From: Zetaproteobacteria bacterium | Lineage (GTDB): Bacteria > Pseudomonadota > Zetaproteobacteria > Mariprofundales > Mariprofundaceae | Reading direction: 5' to 3' | DNA: 64,000 nt | NCBI GenBank assembly: GCA_002753275.1 | Contig: PEAA01000006.1 | Coordinates: 1 to 64,000, forward strand | Shown: positions 33,313 through 43,375 of the stretch, one piece after another | How the letters are laid out: each line of letters starts with the position of its first letter | Numbering within the stretch: position 1 is the first letter of the stretch | Translations under genes and position numbers: made by a program | The notes under the pieces: model-generated | What the model saw: the letters and a program-made list of their open reading frames with translations, nothing else | Databases searched by the model: none | What the model was told of the DNA's origin: nothing

Positions 33313-34890
33313 ATGCAACCATATCCACGCTGGAAAATCTGGATCATTCTCACCATCCTCATTACCTCAGCCATGAGCACACTTCCCAACTTCACCACGC
33401 CTCCCACATGGTGGCCATCAGCCATGAGTCAGCCTATGAATCTAGGCCTCGACCTTAAAGGTGGAATCCATCTGGTTCTTGATGTAGATGTAGAAAAAGC
33501 GGTCGAGCGTTCCGTTGAAGAAGATGTCGATACTGCGCGTAGAATTTTGCGTGAGAACCGTATTCGTTACAGCGAAATTGATGCCAAAGGGCGCCAGCTT
33601 AGCATCGCCATCAAAGACACTGATAAAATTGCTACAGCGAATACTTTAATCCAAGATGCTTTAACAGGATACAGCAGTGAGCAGATCGAAAACAGACTCA
33701 TGTTCACGGTTACAGAAACCGAAGCGAAAGAAGTTGAAACCTTTGCCGTAGATCAAGCCATTGAAGTGATTCGCAACCGTGTCGATGCCTTGGGCACAAC
33801 CGAACCTGTCATTGTTAAACAGGGTAAACAACGCATCCTCATTCAAATCCCAGGCTTTGAAGATTCAGCCCGTGCCAAGAGTTTAATTGGTCGCACAGCG
33901 CAATTGGAATTCAAACTTGTCGATGAAAAAGGTGATCTAGAAAAAGCCATGGCTGGCAACATTCCACCGGGAGATGCCATCTATTACGGAAAACAAGAGG
34001 CACGCGGCAATTCATTTACTAGCCAGCCCTACCTTCTGAAGAAACGCACTGAACTTTCAGGCTCTGAGGTTTCAGATGCCCGTGTCTCTATCGATTCGCG
34101 TTATAACGAATACGCAGTGACGCTCAAATTTAACAATAAAGGGGCGCATAAATTTGACCAACTCACCAATGATCATGTTGGCGAACGGTTTGCCATTATT
34201 TTGGAAGGGGTTGTGCAATCAGCACCCGTCATTCGTGAACGCATCTCTGGCGGCTCAGCACAAATCACCGGTAGCTTCTCACCCGATGAGGCGCGTGACT
34301 TGGCGATCGTACTTCGTGCAGGGGCACTACCCGCACCTGTGCAAGTGGTGGAAGAGCGTTCCATCGGTCCAAGCCTGGGGCAAGATTCAGTTGATCAAGG
34401 AATGAACTCGATCATCTACGGCTGTATTGCAGTGCTAATTTTCATGGTGATCTATTACCGCCTCTTTGGCGCCATTGCCAACATTGCGCTCATCTTCAAC
34501 ATCATTCTTATCGCCGCAGCCATGAGTATGATTGGTGCAACATTAACCCTACCCGGCATTGCTGGCATTGTACTGACGATCGGTATGGCGGTAGATGCTA
34601 ATGTGTTAATCTTTGAGCGCATTCGTGAAGAGCTTGCACTTGGCAAAACACCGCTATCCGCCATTGATAGTGGCTTCGCCAAAGCGTTCACCACCATTAT
34701 TGATGCCAATATCACCACCCTGATTGCTGCCATCGTACTGTTCCAATTTGGTAGCGGCCCTGTGAAAGGTTTTGCGGTGACGCTATCGGTGGGCATCATC
34801 GCCTCCATGTTTACCGCCATTATGGTGACGCGAGCCATCATTGTTCTATCTCACCAAAAACGCAATCGCAAACAAGCGCTCAGCATTTAG
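33313..34890 (+). CDS. secD: Protein translocase subunit SecD
   Basis: SecD and SecF use the proton gradient to help proteins leave the SecYEG channel. The 525-residue protein has an N-terminal helix, the motif LGLDLKGGIHLVLDVD, a large periplasmic domain, and five C-terminal helices with the RND-type GIAGIVLTIGMAVDANVLIFERIREE motif. Start ATG follows AAAGGAA. SecF is encoded 8 nt downstream. Confidence 0.97.
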   Translation: MQPYPRWKIWIILTILITSAMSTLPNFTTPPTWWPSAMSQPMNLGLDLKGGIHLVLDVDVEKAVERSVEEDVDTARRILRENRIRYSEIDAKGRQLSIAIKDTDKIATANTLIQDALTGYSSEQIENRLMFTVTETEAKEVETFAVDQAIEVIRNRVDALGTTEPVIVKQGKQRILIQIPGFEDSARAKSLIGRTAQLEFKLVDEKGDLEKAMAGNIPPGDAIYYGKQEARGNSFTSQPYLLKKRTELSGSEVSDARVSIDSRYNEYAVTLKFNNKGAHKFDQLTNDHVGERFAIILEGVVQSAPVIRERISGGSAQITGSFSPDEARDLAIVLRAGALPAPVQVVEERSIGPSLGQDSVDQGMNSIIYGCIAVLIFMVIYYRLFGAIANIALIFNIILIAAAMSMIGATLTLPGIAGIVLTIGMAVDANVLIFERIREELALGKTPLSAIDSGFAKAFTTIIDANITTLIAAIVLFQFGSGPVKGFAVTLSVGIIASMFTAIMVTRAIIVLSHQKRNRKQALSI

Positions 34891-34898
34891 AGGACTCT

Positions 34899-35843
34899 AT
34901 GCAACTCATTAAACCCAATACCCAAATTGATTTTCTTGGTAAAAAGAAAATTGCCCTGCTTTTATCTGCGACTATTGTCGCACTCTCCATCATTTTGGTC
35001 ATCGCCAAAGGGCTTAACTTTGGCATTGACTTTACTGGGGGAACACTGGTGGAAACCAAATTTACTCAACCACCTGCCATATCCTCGATTCGCGATGCGA
35101 TTAGCCCTGCAGGCTATGGCCAAGCCATTATTCAAGAGTTTGGCTCTCCCACAGAAATCATGATTCGCATTCAAAACGGCGAAGATGCCAATTCAGCACA
35201 AATTAGCACGGAAGTACTCGATGCACTGCATGGAACTTTTGGTATGAATGCCGTTGAGATGCGCCGTGTAGAATTCGTAGGGCCACAGGTGGGTGATGAA
35301 TTAACCCGTGCAGGCATCATGGCCGTTCTAGTCGCGATGATTGCTATTTTGATCTATGTCACCTTTCGCTTCGAATTTCGTTTTGCGCTGGGCGCCGATG
35401 CAGCGCTCATTCATGATGTAACCATCGTATTGGGTATCTTTGCCCTGACAGGAAAAGAGTTCACCCTTCCGGTTGTCGCAGCCATTTTGACAGTCATTGG
35501 GTATTCACTCAACGATACCATTGTGGTCTTTGACCGCATTCGTGAACGCCTGGCCGAAAACAAAAAGAGAAAAAATCCTGAAGATGAGATTGTCATCTGC
35601 AATCAATCAATCAATCAAACATTATCGCGCACTTTAATGACATCGCTCACCACACTCTTGGTGGTCATCTCTCTGTTCCTCTTTGGTGGTGAAATCATCC
35701 ACGACTTTGCTTTTGCGTTATTGGTTGGCATCTTAGTAGGAACCTACTCTTCTATCTTTATAGCCAGCCCTATCATGCTTGCACTACAAGGTCGCTTTGG
35801 CATGTCAGAAGAGGACATTAAAGCGATGGAAGCACGACCTTAA
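34899..35843 (+). CDS. secF: Protein translocase subunit SecF
   Basis: The 314-residue partner of SecD has a first helix, the motif GLNFGIDFTGGTLVETKF, a short periplasmic domain, and the C-terminal helix set with SLNDTIVVFDRIRERL. Length is normal and it is not fused to SecD. GAGGACTCT precedes the ATG. Confidence 0.97.
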   Translation: MQLIKPNTQIDFLGKKKIALLLSATIVALSIILVIAKGLNFGIDFTGGTLVETKFTQPPAISSIRDAISPAGYGQAIIQEFGSPTEIMIRIQNGEDANSAQISTEVLDALHGTFGMNAVEMRRVEFVGPQVGDELTRAGIMAVLVAMIAILIYVTFRFEFRFALGADAALIHDVTIVLGIFALTGKEFTLPVVAAILTVIGYSLNDTIVVFDRIRERLAENKKRKNPEDEIVICNQSINQTLSRTLMTSLTTLLVVISLFLFGGEIIHDFAFALLVGILVGTYSSIFIASPIMLALQGRFGMSEEDIKAMEARP

Positions 35844-35846
35844 CCG

Positions 35847-36236
35847 ATGTTACAAACAGAGATCATTGCGGGTCAAATTCATGGAAGGGCGCTTTTTCAA
35901 GCCTACGAAGAGGGTTACATCCAAATCAAGGGGATAACCCACCGATCAGGATTACAGATTCATCGCAATGAAATCACCACCCCATGGGGCCCTGAAAACA
36001 TTGCCACCTTAACAGTAGAGCAACTTCAACCGATTCTTGAATCTCCTCCGGAAGTGCTCATTATCGGAACAGGGCGAAAAACAACCTTTCCAAGCCGTGA
36101 CTTGATGATCGCCTTAGACAACCTCCATATTCCCACCGAATATATGGATTCACGCGCGGCTATGCGCACCTATAATATTCTTGTTGATGAAGGTCGAGAA
36201 GTCTCGGCCTGCATACTTCTACCACGCGCAGGTTAA
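35847..36236 (+). CDS. Mth938/NDUFAF3-like domain protein
   Basis: The 129-residue protein fits the DUF498/Mth938-like family: YIQIKGITHRSGLQIHRNEI, VLIIGTGRKTTFPS, GIPTEYMDSRAAMRTYNIL-like C-terminus. These proteins commonly follow secF in proteobacteria; a human relative assists complex I assembly, but the bacterial role is unclear. The start lies 3 nt after the secF stop. Confidence 0.85.
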   Translation: MLQTEIIAGQIHGRALFQAYEEGYIQIKGITHRSGLQIHRNEITTPWGPENIATLTVEQLQPILESPPEVLIIGTGRKTTFPSRDLMIALDNLHIPTEYMDSRAAMRTYNILVDEGREVSACILLPRAG

Positions 36237-36241
36237 CAGCA

Positions 36242-36616
36242 ATGCCCCGTTATGAATTAGTGATTGAAACCGACTTTGCCGCTGCCCACCAACTGCGTGA
36301 CTACCCTGGTGACTGTGCTCGCCTACATGGTCACAATTGGCGGGTTGAACTCTATGTTTCTTGTGAAGAACTTGACCCTCTGGGGCTCGCTGTTGATTAT
36401 AAAATATTGAAGCGCGAACTTAAGGCGGCTTTAGCCCCTTGGGACCATTATTTCCTCAATGAAATAAAACCCTTTGATACAATCAACCCAAGTAGCGAAA
36501 ATGTCGCCCGAGTCCTTTATGAAGCGATGGCAGAGCGCTTAAACGATCATCGTGTACAGGTTTCACGCATCGTTATTGGCGAAACTTGTACCGCCAGAGT
36601 TACATATTGGCCTTAA
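36242..36616 (+). CDS. queD: 6-carboxytetrahydropterin synthase
   Basis: It converts dihydroneopterin triphosphate to 6-carboxytetrahydropterin for queuosine. The 124-residue protein has the zinc histidines in FAAAHQL and LHGHNW, the catalytic Cys in GDCARLHGH, and VDYKILK. It lies 5 nt after the Mth938-like gene and in the same block as tgt, so the first and late steps of queuosine synthesis are linked here. Confidence 0.93.
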   Translation: MPRYELVIETDFAAAHQLRDYPGDCARLHGHNWRVELYVSCEELDPLGLAVDYKILKRELKAALAPWDHYFLNEIKPFDTINPSSENVARVLYEAMAERLNDHRVQVSRIVIGETCTARVTYWP

Positions 36617-36657
36617 TCTTGCTTAGGGGATTCTAATAACATTAAAAGGAGGGTTTC

Positions 36658-38304
36658 ATGGCAGATATTGATCCACGACTGAACCAAGGTACCTTGGATA
36701 CAAATGAAACCACCGATTTAAACAACTTGAATCAAGCGCTTGATGATCTTGACCTGAAAAGTGAATTTGATGATTTTGAGGATTTTGATCTCTCGGACCT
36801 GGACCACGACCCTTTCGCCGATGAGCCTGGAGCAATGCCGGACGGCGATCCTCTACTGATTGAATCAGCGCCCCCCGCTCAAGCGCAAAAAGATGAAACA
36901 TCAGCACCCTTTTCAAATGATCCATTTGCTCAAGCGATGGCTGAAACATCAACAACAAATATCGAACCTGCCCTTTTTGATGATGGTCAAGAAGCGACAA
37001 AAGCGAATCAAATGATGGTAAGCACTGATGAAGAGCCTGCACTGTTTGATGATTTTGACAGCTCTTTCGCAGATCCTTTTGAATCCAGTGATACTTCCAC
37101 ATCACCTCTCCTTGATAAGGAAAAGCCGACGCTGTTTGATGAACCCGGTCGGAACTCCCATGATATTGAATTATCGTCACCTTCAAACTCACAACTTGAC
37201 TTTGATCTCTCAGATCTTCAAGTTCTAGAACAAGCTTCAAACTCAACCGCACAGGCAAATCTCGATGAACCTATGGGGCTACTGGATGACTTTGCCCTAC
37301 TCAATACACCAGCTGCTGCCCAATCCAAACCGCACGCCCCTTCAGCATCGAAAGGGCTTCTTGATGACATGGATGACTTCACCCCTTCATCCCCAAAAAA
37401 TCATGTACCTTCCGCACACAAGGAGAAACTCAATATGAATGCAGAGCATACCTCAACCGGTAAAAACAAAACGAATTCAGTGACATCATATCTCCCATGG
37501 GTTGCAACCATTATCGCTGTTGTTGGCATGGCTATTGGTGGCTTTGGTGCTTGGATGGTCACCCAAGATCGTAATGATATCGCAGCGTTGGATGATATGA
37601 TCTATGACATTCAAAACAATCTTAACAAACCCGATGCCCACAAAGATGCATCCATTACGGAAATGAAAGATCAAATTATCTATCTAGAAAAACAACTCAA
37701 TGAGATCAAAGAAGATAATCGAACCATCAACACAACAAGCAGCAACCAAAATAGGGGGCAACAAGCAGCTACGATGCCGATAAACACAACGCCCATCGCA
37801 CCTGAAGCCAATGGAAACATGGCATCACCACTATCACAAGCGGCCACTCCACCTATCATAGCGGTTGCGGATGAGCCATTTAAACCGATTGAAAAACCAG
37901 CTGAAAAAGAACCTGAACTGCAATTAAACTTGTTACAATTTGACCACAATACTGCCGCAAAACAACCCGAGAGCATGGAGAATACACAAATCGCAACAAC
38001 GCAACCTGCAAGCGTTTCTCCCCCCAGAGCCGTAACCAACACCACGCCAAAACTCAATGGTCAACCTATCTACATTATTAACATTGCCTCCTTTATTGCA
38101 GAGAGCCGTGCATTGATGGAACAGAAGCGTTTGCATGATTTGGGCGTTGATACCACCATTTCTACACATCTTGCCAAAGGCAAAACATGGTACCGCTTGC
38201 AATATAAAAAAACCTTTACCGACCAGGCTTATGCCAAAGAGACCATGGACCAAATTCGTTTAGCTCCAGGGGTTGAGAGCATGTGGTTAGAAAAGCGCTC
38301 TTAA
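36658..38304 (+). CDS. Large SPOR-domain membrane protein with repeated acidic motifs
   Basis: The 548-residue protein has three parts. Residues 1-275 are acidic, low-complexity and probably disordered. They carry recurring short motifs: EPALFDDGQ, EEPALFDDFDSS, KPTLFDEPG, MGLLDDFALL and KGLLDDMDDF. A single membrane helix follows (about 278-298, LPWVATIIAVVGMAIGGFGAW), then a coiled-coil segment and a Pro/Gln-rich linker. The C-terminus (about 460-548, PIYIINIASFIAESRALMEQ to APGVESMWLE) is a SPOR domain, which binds denuded septal peptidoglycan. An AAAGGAGGG site fixes the start. The repeated cytoplasmic motifs could dock a division or polarity protein; the partner is unknown. Confidence 0.8.
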   Translation: MADIDPRLNQGTLDTNETTDLNNLNQALDDLDLKSEFDDFEDFDLSDLDHDPFADEPGAMPDGDPLLIESAPPAQAQKDETSAPFSNDPFAQAMAETSTTNIEPALFDDGQEATKANQMMVSTDEEPALFDDFDSSFADPFESSDTSTSPLLDKEKPTLFDEPGRNSHDIELSSPSNSQLDFDLSDLQVLEQASNSTAQANLDEPMGLLDDFALLNTPAAAQSKPHAPSASKGLLDDMDDFTPSSPKNHVPSAHKEKLNMNAEHTSTGKNKTNSVTSYLPWVATIIAVVGMAIGGFGAWMVTQDRNDIAALDDMIYDIQNNLNKPDAHKDASITEMKDQIIYLEKQLNEIKEDNRTINTTSSNQNRGQQAATMPINTTPIAPEANGNMASPLSQAATPPIIAVADEPFKPIEKPAEKEPELQLNLLQFDHNTAAKQPESMENTQIATTQPASVSPPRAVTNTTPKLNGQPIYIINIASFIAESRALMEQKRLHDLGVDTTISTHLAKGKTWYRLQYKKTFTDQAYAKETMDQIRLAPGVESMWLEKRS

Positions 38305-38343
38305 TGCGACCGCAGCCGCAGCCATGAACCCACACAGGACATT

Positions 38344-38988
38344 ATGACGCTCCAACAACACCCCCCAGCCCATCTCCTTGAACGAACCCTTGCGCTTGCA
38401 GCATTGCTGCAAGCTGTGCAACTCATTGAATCGATTTCTCGTACAGGTCTTTATGATGCGGTGCAATTTAATACATCCATTGAAAGTATTTTCGCAACAG
38501 CAGATCAACCCATGATCCAAATATATCAGAGCGCAGAGCAGTTACGCGGCGGTTTATTGCTAGGTTCAAAAGTGTTACAAGGTTTACAAATTGACAAAGC
38601 AAAATCGATCATGACCTATTGCAGCACCATCATGGCGCTTGAGAAAAAATTACAAAAACAACCTGAAACATTAAAGCAGATCGCCCAAGGCTTTCAAAAT
38701 ATCCAGAAGCAACAACAATATTTTGCTAGCTACACCCATCACAATATCTTAGCAGCTATCTCCAATCTCTATGGCGAGACTGTGAGCCAAGTTAAACCGC
38801 GGATTATTATTCATGGAACCACCGAGCATCTTGGCCTTTCAAGCAATAAAGACCGCGTACGCAGCCTGCTCTTTGCTGCGATTCGCGCCGCCTATCTATG
38901 GAGAAAGCATGGTGGAAACCAAATACAATTACTTATCAGTAGAAAAAAAATTGTGAACACCATAGAATACTTATTAAAGAAGTGCTGA
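38344..38988 (+). CDS. hflD: HflD-like lysogenization regulator homologue
   Basis: The 214-residue helical protein matches HflD along its length: RTLALAALLQAVQLIESI, STIMALEKKLQ, VKPRIIIHGTTEHL, and RSLLFAAIRAAYLWRKHGGN before QLLISRKKI. In E. coli HflD binds phage lambda CII and is encoded next to mnmA; here mnmA is absent and the neighbour is maeB. An AGGA site precedes ATG 38344. Confidence 0.85.
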   Translation: MTLQQHPPAHLLERTLALAALLQAVQLIESISRTGLYDAVQFNTSIESIFATADQPMIQIYQSAEQLRGGLLLGSKVLQGLQIDKAKSIMTYCSTIMALEKKLQKQPETLKQIAQGFQNIQKQQQYFASYTHHNILAAISNLYGETVSQVKPRIIIHGTTEHLGLSSNKDRVRSLLFAAIRAAYLWRKHGGNQIQLLISRKKIVNTIEYLLKKC

Positions 38989-39007
38989 CTTGATTTGCAT
39001 GGTGCAA

Positions 39008-39036
39008 TTGAAAAGTCACTTTCTTATCCGAATAAT
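39008..39036 (+). promoter_or_regulatory. Sigma-70-type promoter for maeB
   Basis: TTGAAA (39008-39013) and AATAAT (39031-39036) are separated by 17 nt and lie 36 nt upstream of the maeB start, in the 83-nt gap after hflD. No operator was recognised. Confidence 0.5.
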
Positions 39037-39071
39037 GATCACCCATCTCGTTTACCATAAAGGATTTGTAT

Positions 39072-41348
39072 ATGTCCAACGACTCATTTCGTGAAGAGGC
39101 ACTTGCCTACCACCGCTCACCGGTTCCTGGAAAAATCACCGTTAAAGCAAGTAAGCCATGCATCACCCAGCGTGATCTGGCGCTCGCATACTCCCCTGGT
39201 GTTGCGGAGCCCTGTCTTGAGATCGAAAAGAATCCTGATCTTGCCGATGAATATACCTCAAGAGCCAACCTTGTCGGTGTCATCAGTAATGGCACTGCCG
39301 TTTTAGGACTTGGTGATATTGGCGCTCTTGCTTCCAAACCGGTCATGGAAGGAAAAGGGGTACTCTTTAAGCGTTTCGCAGATGTGGATGTTTTCGATAT
39401 CGAAATCAATGAGACAGATCCGATGGCTTTTGTTGAGACCGTTGCACGCCTTGAGCCCACCTTTGGCGGCATCAATCTTGAAGATATCAAAGCACCTGAA
39501 TGTTTTATTATTGAAGAAGAGTTAAAAAAACGGGTCAACATTCCTGTTCTTCACGATGATCAGCATGGCACGGCAGTGATTACCGCGGCAGGCATGATTA
39601 ACGCCCTTCATATTCAAAAGAAAAATTTGGATGAGGTGCGCATTGTTTGTCTCGGTGCAGGCGCCGCAGGCTTTGCATGTATGCGTCTTCTGGAAGATCT
39701 CGGAGCCAAGAGAGAAAACATTCTTTTTGTCGATCGCAAAGGTGTCATTCATCAAGGTGATGAGAACCTTCCGCCGCACAAAGCCTATTTTGCTTCAACC
39801 AACCCCGCCAAAACCTTGGCCGATGCAATGCAAGGTGCCGATGTGTTTGTAGGTTTATCACAAGGCAACATGGTTACCCCAGACATGTTACTATCCATGG
39901 CGGATCGTCCTATTGTCTTTGCAATGGCCAACCCTACGCCCGAAATTGCTTATGATCTAGCCAAAGCAACACGAGCAGATCTGATCATGGCAACCGGCCG
40001 GTCCGATCACCCCAACCAGGTCAACAATGTGCTTGGCTTCCCATTTTTATTCCGAGGAGCCCTTGATGCTCGGGCGACCACATTCAATACCGAGATGAAA
40101 ATTGCGGCAGTGCATGCGTTAGCAAAACTTGCTCGCAAAGATGTTCCCAGCAGTGTGCTGCTCGCATATGGTAAAAAATCACTCCGTTTTGGCCCCGACT
40201 ATATTTTACCCACCCCCTTTGATCCTCGCTTAATTGAAACCATCCCGACAGCTGTTGCCCATGCGGCAACGGAAACTGGTGTTGCGCGCAATCCAATTAC
40301 GGATCTTCAAGCCTATGCACAAAAATTGAGCGGTCGTATCGATCAATCACGCTCATTGATGCGTTTGGTTTTGGACAAAGCCAGACAAAATCCTCTACGC
40401 ATGGTATTACCCGAAGGAGAAGACCCTATCGTAATTCGCGCAGCAACCATCATGCGTGATGAAGGTATTTCTCGCCCGATATTGATTGGGGAACCCAAAG
40501 CCATCGCTCAACATGCACAAGAGTTACACTTGCAATTGGACAATATTGAGATCATCGACCCCAATATCACTGACAGTCGTTTTGAAAGCTTAGCCGATGC
40601 CTATTACTTTGATCGCAATCGTCATGGTGTTTTGCGTCAAAATGCGCTCGACACATTAAAGAACAATCGCAACATTTTCGCCTCCATGTTAGTTCGCCGA
40701 GGCTTTGCTGACGGTTTACTTGCTGGGCGCAACAGCCACTATGCCGATGTCTTACGCCCTGTTCTACAGATATTGGCACACAACCAGACCGGTGCACATC
40801 TGCATACTTTTGGGCTCTATATTTTAGTGATGGAGTCAGGGGCTTATATCTTAGGCGACTGCACAGCGAATTTAACGATGGATGCGCAGAAGCTCTCGCA
40901 ATTGGCTGTTCATGCCGCGGATCTTGCCACATCCTTGGGAATGGAACCACGCGTTGGCATGCTCTCTTATTCCAATTTTGGCAGTGCTCAACATGATGCG
41001 ACCCTTTGTGTAGCAGAAGCTGTGAAAATATTGCACCGTGATCACCCCAATCTTATGGTCGATGGTGAAATGCAAGCGGATACTGCCATCAACCAGGCCG
41101 TTTTGAACAACTACCCTTTCTCAAAACTTAAAAATAGTGCAAATATCTTGATTTTCCCCGATATGCAATCAGGAAACATCGCCTATAAACTCTTACGCGA
41201 ACTTGGCAATGCGACCGCCATCGGTCCTGTTTTGGTCGGTCTGCCCAAGCAAGCCCATATTTTACAAACAGGAGCCTCCACCGATGACATCGTCAACATG
41301 GCTGCACTTGCGGCAGCACGGACTGTCAAATCTGCGACACACTCTTGA
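39072..41348 (+). CDS. maeB: NADP-type malic enzyme with C-terminal phosphotransacetylase-like domain
   Basis: It oxidatively decarboxylates malate to pyruvate. From ATG 39072 (AAAGGA upstream) the protein is 758 residues. Residues about 1-430 are malic enzyme, with [22 protein letters not shown] and the nucleotide motif [13 protein letters not shown]. Residues about 435-758 resemble phosphate acetyltransferase ([23 protein letters not shown]). In MaeB proteins the second domain is regulatory and responds to acetyl-CoA. Full length and intact. Confidence 0.95.
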   Translation: MSNDSFREEALAYHRSPVPGKITVKASKPCITQRDLALAYSPGVAEPCLEIEKNPDLADEYTSRANLVGVISNGTAVLGLGDIGALASKPVMEGKGVLFKRFADVDVFDIEINETDPMAFVETVARLEPTFGGINLEDIKAPECFIIEEELKKRVNIPVLHDDQHGTAVITAAGMINALHIQKKNLDEVRIVCLGAGAAGFACMRLLEDLGAKRENILFVDRKGVIHQGDENLPPHKAYFASTNPAKTLADAMQGADVFVGLSQGNMVTPDMLLSMADRPIVFAMANPTPEIAYDLAKATRADLIMATGRSDHPNQVNNVLGFPFLFRGALDARATTFNTEMKIAAVHALAKLARKDVPSSVLLAYGKKSLRFGPDYILPTPFDPRLIETIPTAVAHAATETGVARNPITDLQAYAQKLSGRIDQSRSLMRLVLDKARQNPLRMVLPEGEDPIVIRAATIMRDEGISRPILIGEPKAIAQHAQELHLQLDNIEIIDPNITDSRFESLADAYYFDRNRHGVLRQNALDTLKNNRNIFASMLVRRGFADGLLAGRNSHYADVLRPVLQILAHNQTGAHLHTFGLYILVMESGAYILGDCTANLTMDAQKLSQLAVHAADLATSLGMEPRVGMLSYSNFGSAQHDATLCVAEAVKILHRDHPNLMVDGEMQADTAINQAVLNNYPFSKLKNSANILIFPDMQSGNIAYKLLRELGNATAIGPVLVGLPKQAHILQTGASTDDIVNMAALAAARTVKSATHS

Positions 41349-42460
41349 GCCAATCAATCCATCACGCCCCAACACGCGAGAAACTTGCCCTGCCCAGCGC
41401 ATCACTTGATGCGCTGCAACAAGAGATATTGGCGTGGAAGATGCCTAAATTTCGTGCCAAGCAAATTCTTGACTGGCGCAACAAAGGTATTACAACGCCT
41501 TCACTGATGCGCAACTTGCCACTGGACCTCCAGGAGAAACTCCATGCCGAAATGGTATGTGAACCCTTAACCTTGGTACGCAAAATGAGCTCCAATGATG
41601 GCACACGAAAATATCTATTTGCATTAACCCGCCGACCTTATGTTGGAAAAATGGTCGAAGCCGTATTCATCCCCGATGAGCGCCGTGGCACCGTATGCAT
41701 CTCATCGCAAATGGGCTGTGTGCTTGACTGTCCTTTTTGTCATACAGGAACACAAAAATTTGAAGGAAACATCAACAGCAGTGAAATCATCGCTCAGGTT
41801 TTAGCGATTAAGCATGATCTGTTAAATGATCCTCTACCGAGCGCATTATCACTGCACGGAGAGGTTTCTCATATTGTCTATATGGGCATGGGAGAGCCTT
41901 TGGCCAATGAACACTCGGTCTATCAAAGCCTTGAGATCCTTCTTTCTGAAGAGGGGCTCAATCTTTCTCGCAGAAGAGTTACCCTCTCAACTTCAGGATT
42001 GGTTCCTCAAATTGACCGCTTAGGCCTGCAATCTCCGATCAATCTCGCCATCTCATTACACAGTGCGAATGACATCTTGCGCGACACCCTTGTTCCCATC
42101 AATCGTAAATACCCGCTACAGGATCTTCGCCAATGTTTAAACCGTTATCCATTACCGCAACAACGCCACATTACTTTAGAATATGTGATGCTTGCAGGTG
42201 TGAATGACCGTCAAGAAGACCTTGAAGCATTGGTGAAATTCACCAACCCTGCACGCGAACGCATCAATCTGATTCAATTTAATCCATATCCAGGCAGCCC
42301 CTACCAAGGCACGCCCTCCGAGCAACTACATCGATTTGCAAAAAGGTTGATCAAAAAAGGAATTCGTGCAACCCTTAGACGATCACGCGGTCAAGATATT
42401 ATGGCAGCATGTGGGCAATTAAAAGCAGCGACTGATCCAACCATGATCTTGGCGCGTTAA
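41345..42460 (+). CDS. rlmN: Dual-specificity 23S rRNA/tRNA adenine-C2 methyltransferase RlmN
   Basis: This radical SAM methyltransferase modifies A2503 of 23S rRNA and A37 of some tRNAs. It has the cluster motif CVLDCPFC, a second conserved Cys in MAACGQLK, and the family helices PKFRAKQILDWRNKGI. The 371-residue frame begins with TTG at 41345 overlapping the maeB stop; no ATG lies near the expected N-terminus, so the exact start is uncertain. Confidence 0.94.
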   Translation: MSQSIHHAPTREKLALPSASLDALQQEILAWKMPKFRAKQILDWRNKGITTPSLMRNLPLDLQEKLHAEMVCEPLTLVRKMSSNDGTRKYLFALTRRPYVGKMVEAVFIPDERRGTVCISSQMGCVLDCPFCHTGTQKFEGNINSSEIIAQVLAIKHDLLNDPLPSALSLHGEVSHIVYMGMGEPLANEHSVYQSLEILLSEEGLNLSRRRVTLSTSGLVPQIDRLGLQSPINLAISLHSANDILRDTLVPINRKYPLQDLRQCLNRYPLPQQRHITLEYVMLAGVNDRQEDLEALVKFTNPARERINLIQFNPYPGSPYQGTPSEQLHRFAKRLIKKGIRATLRRSRGQDIMAACGQLKAATDPTMILAR

Positions 42461-42511
42461 CCCAATAAAAACGCCCCATGCAACCTGATGAGACTTAATT
42501 TGAGAGGATTT

Positions 42512-43375
42512 ATGCAGCGTATCGCAATTATTGGTGGAAGCGGCCTCTATCAATTGGAAGGGTTAGAGATCATTGATGAACTTGATATCGAGACCCCGTA
42601 TGGTTCACCCTCTGATAAAATTTGCCTTGCGCGCATGCATGATCATGAATTGATTTTCCTTCCTCGCCATGGTCGCCATCACCATATTCCTCCCCATAAA
42701 ATCAATTACCGTGCCAACATCTATGCCCTTAAAGTCGTGGGTGTTACCAAGATTATCTCCATTTCGGCGGTTGGTTCACTCAAAGAGGAGATTGCCCCTG
42801 GGCACTTTGTCATGGTTGATCAATTTGTTGATCGTACCCATGGGCGTGCAAGCAGCTTCTTTGATGGTCCTGTTGTTGCGCATGCTTCTATGGCTGAGCC
42901 AACCTGTCATGGGCTACGGCAACAATTGTTGCAAGCGTGTCAACAGGTCAACATCACCACCCATGCACAAGGATCATATCTTGCCATGCAAGGGCCTCAA
43001 TTCTCATCAAAGGCTGAATCCAACCTCTACCGAAGCTGGGGAATGGATGTAATTGGCATGACCAATATGCCTGAAGCGAAACTGGCCCGTGAAGCGGAAA
43101 TCTGTTACGCCACGGTTGCGATGAGTACAGACTATGATTGTTGGCGAGAAGAAGATGAAGCCGTCTCAGCAACCTCTGTCATCGAAGTGATGCAACGCAA
43201 TACATTAAAAGCCAATCAAATGCTTTCGTCACTCTTTCAATCCCTTGCTGATACCTATGCCGCAGAGCCATGCAAATGTCAGCACATTTTAGAACAGAGC
43301 CTGTTTACTAACCTTCACCATCTTACTGATGAGGAGATTCGCCCAGTTTATGCGATTGTAAAACGATTACTATGA
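42512..43375 (+). CDS. mtnP: 5'-methylthioadenosine phosphorylase
   Basis: It splits methylthioadenosine into adenine and methylthioribose-1-phosphate. The 287-residue protein from ATG 42512 (GAGAGGA upstream) begins MQRIAIIGGSGLYQLEGLE. It has LPRHGRHHHIPPHKINYRAN, MQGPQFSSKAES and DVIGMTNMPEAKLAREAE, the MTAP-type signature with the substrate-binding Asp in STDYDCW. An in-frame ATG at 42488 lacks family similarity. Its stop overlaps the next gene's ATG. Confidence 0.93.
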   Translation: MQRIAIIGGSGLYQLEGLEIIDELDIETPYGSPSDKICLARMHDHELIFLPRHGRHHHIPPHKINYRANIYALKVVGVTKIISISAVGSLKEEIAPGHFVMVDQFVDRTHGRASSFFDGPVVAHASMAEPTCHGLRQQLLQACQQVNITTHAQGSYLAMQGPQFSSKAESNLYRSWGMDVIGMTNMPEAKLAREAEICYATVAMSTDYDCWREEDEAVSATSVIEVMQRNTLKANQMLSSLFQSLADTYAAEPCKCQHILEQSLFTNLHHLTDEEIRPVYAIVKRLL

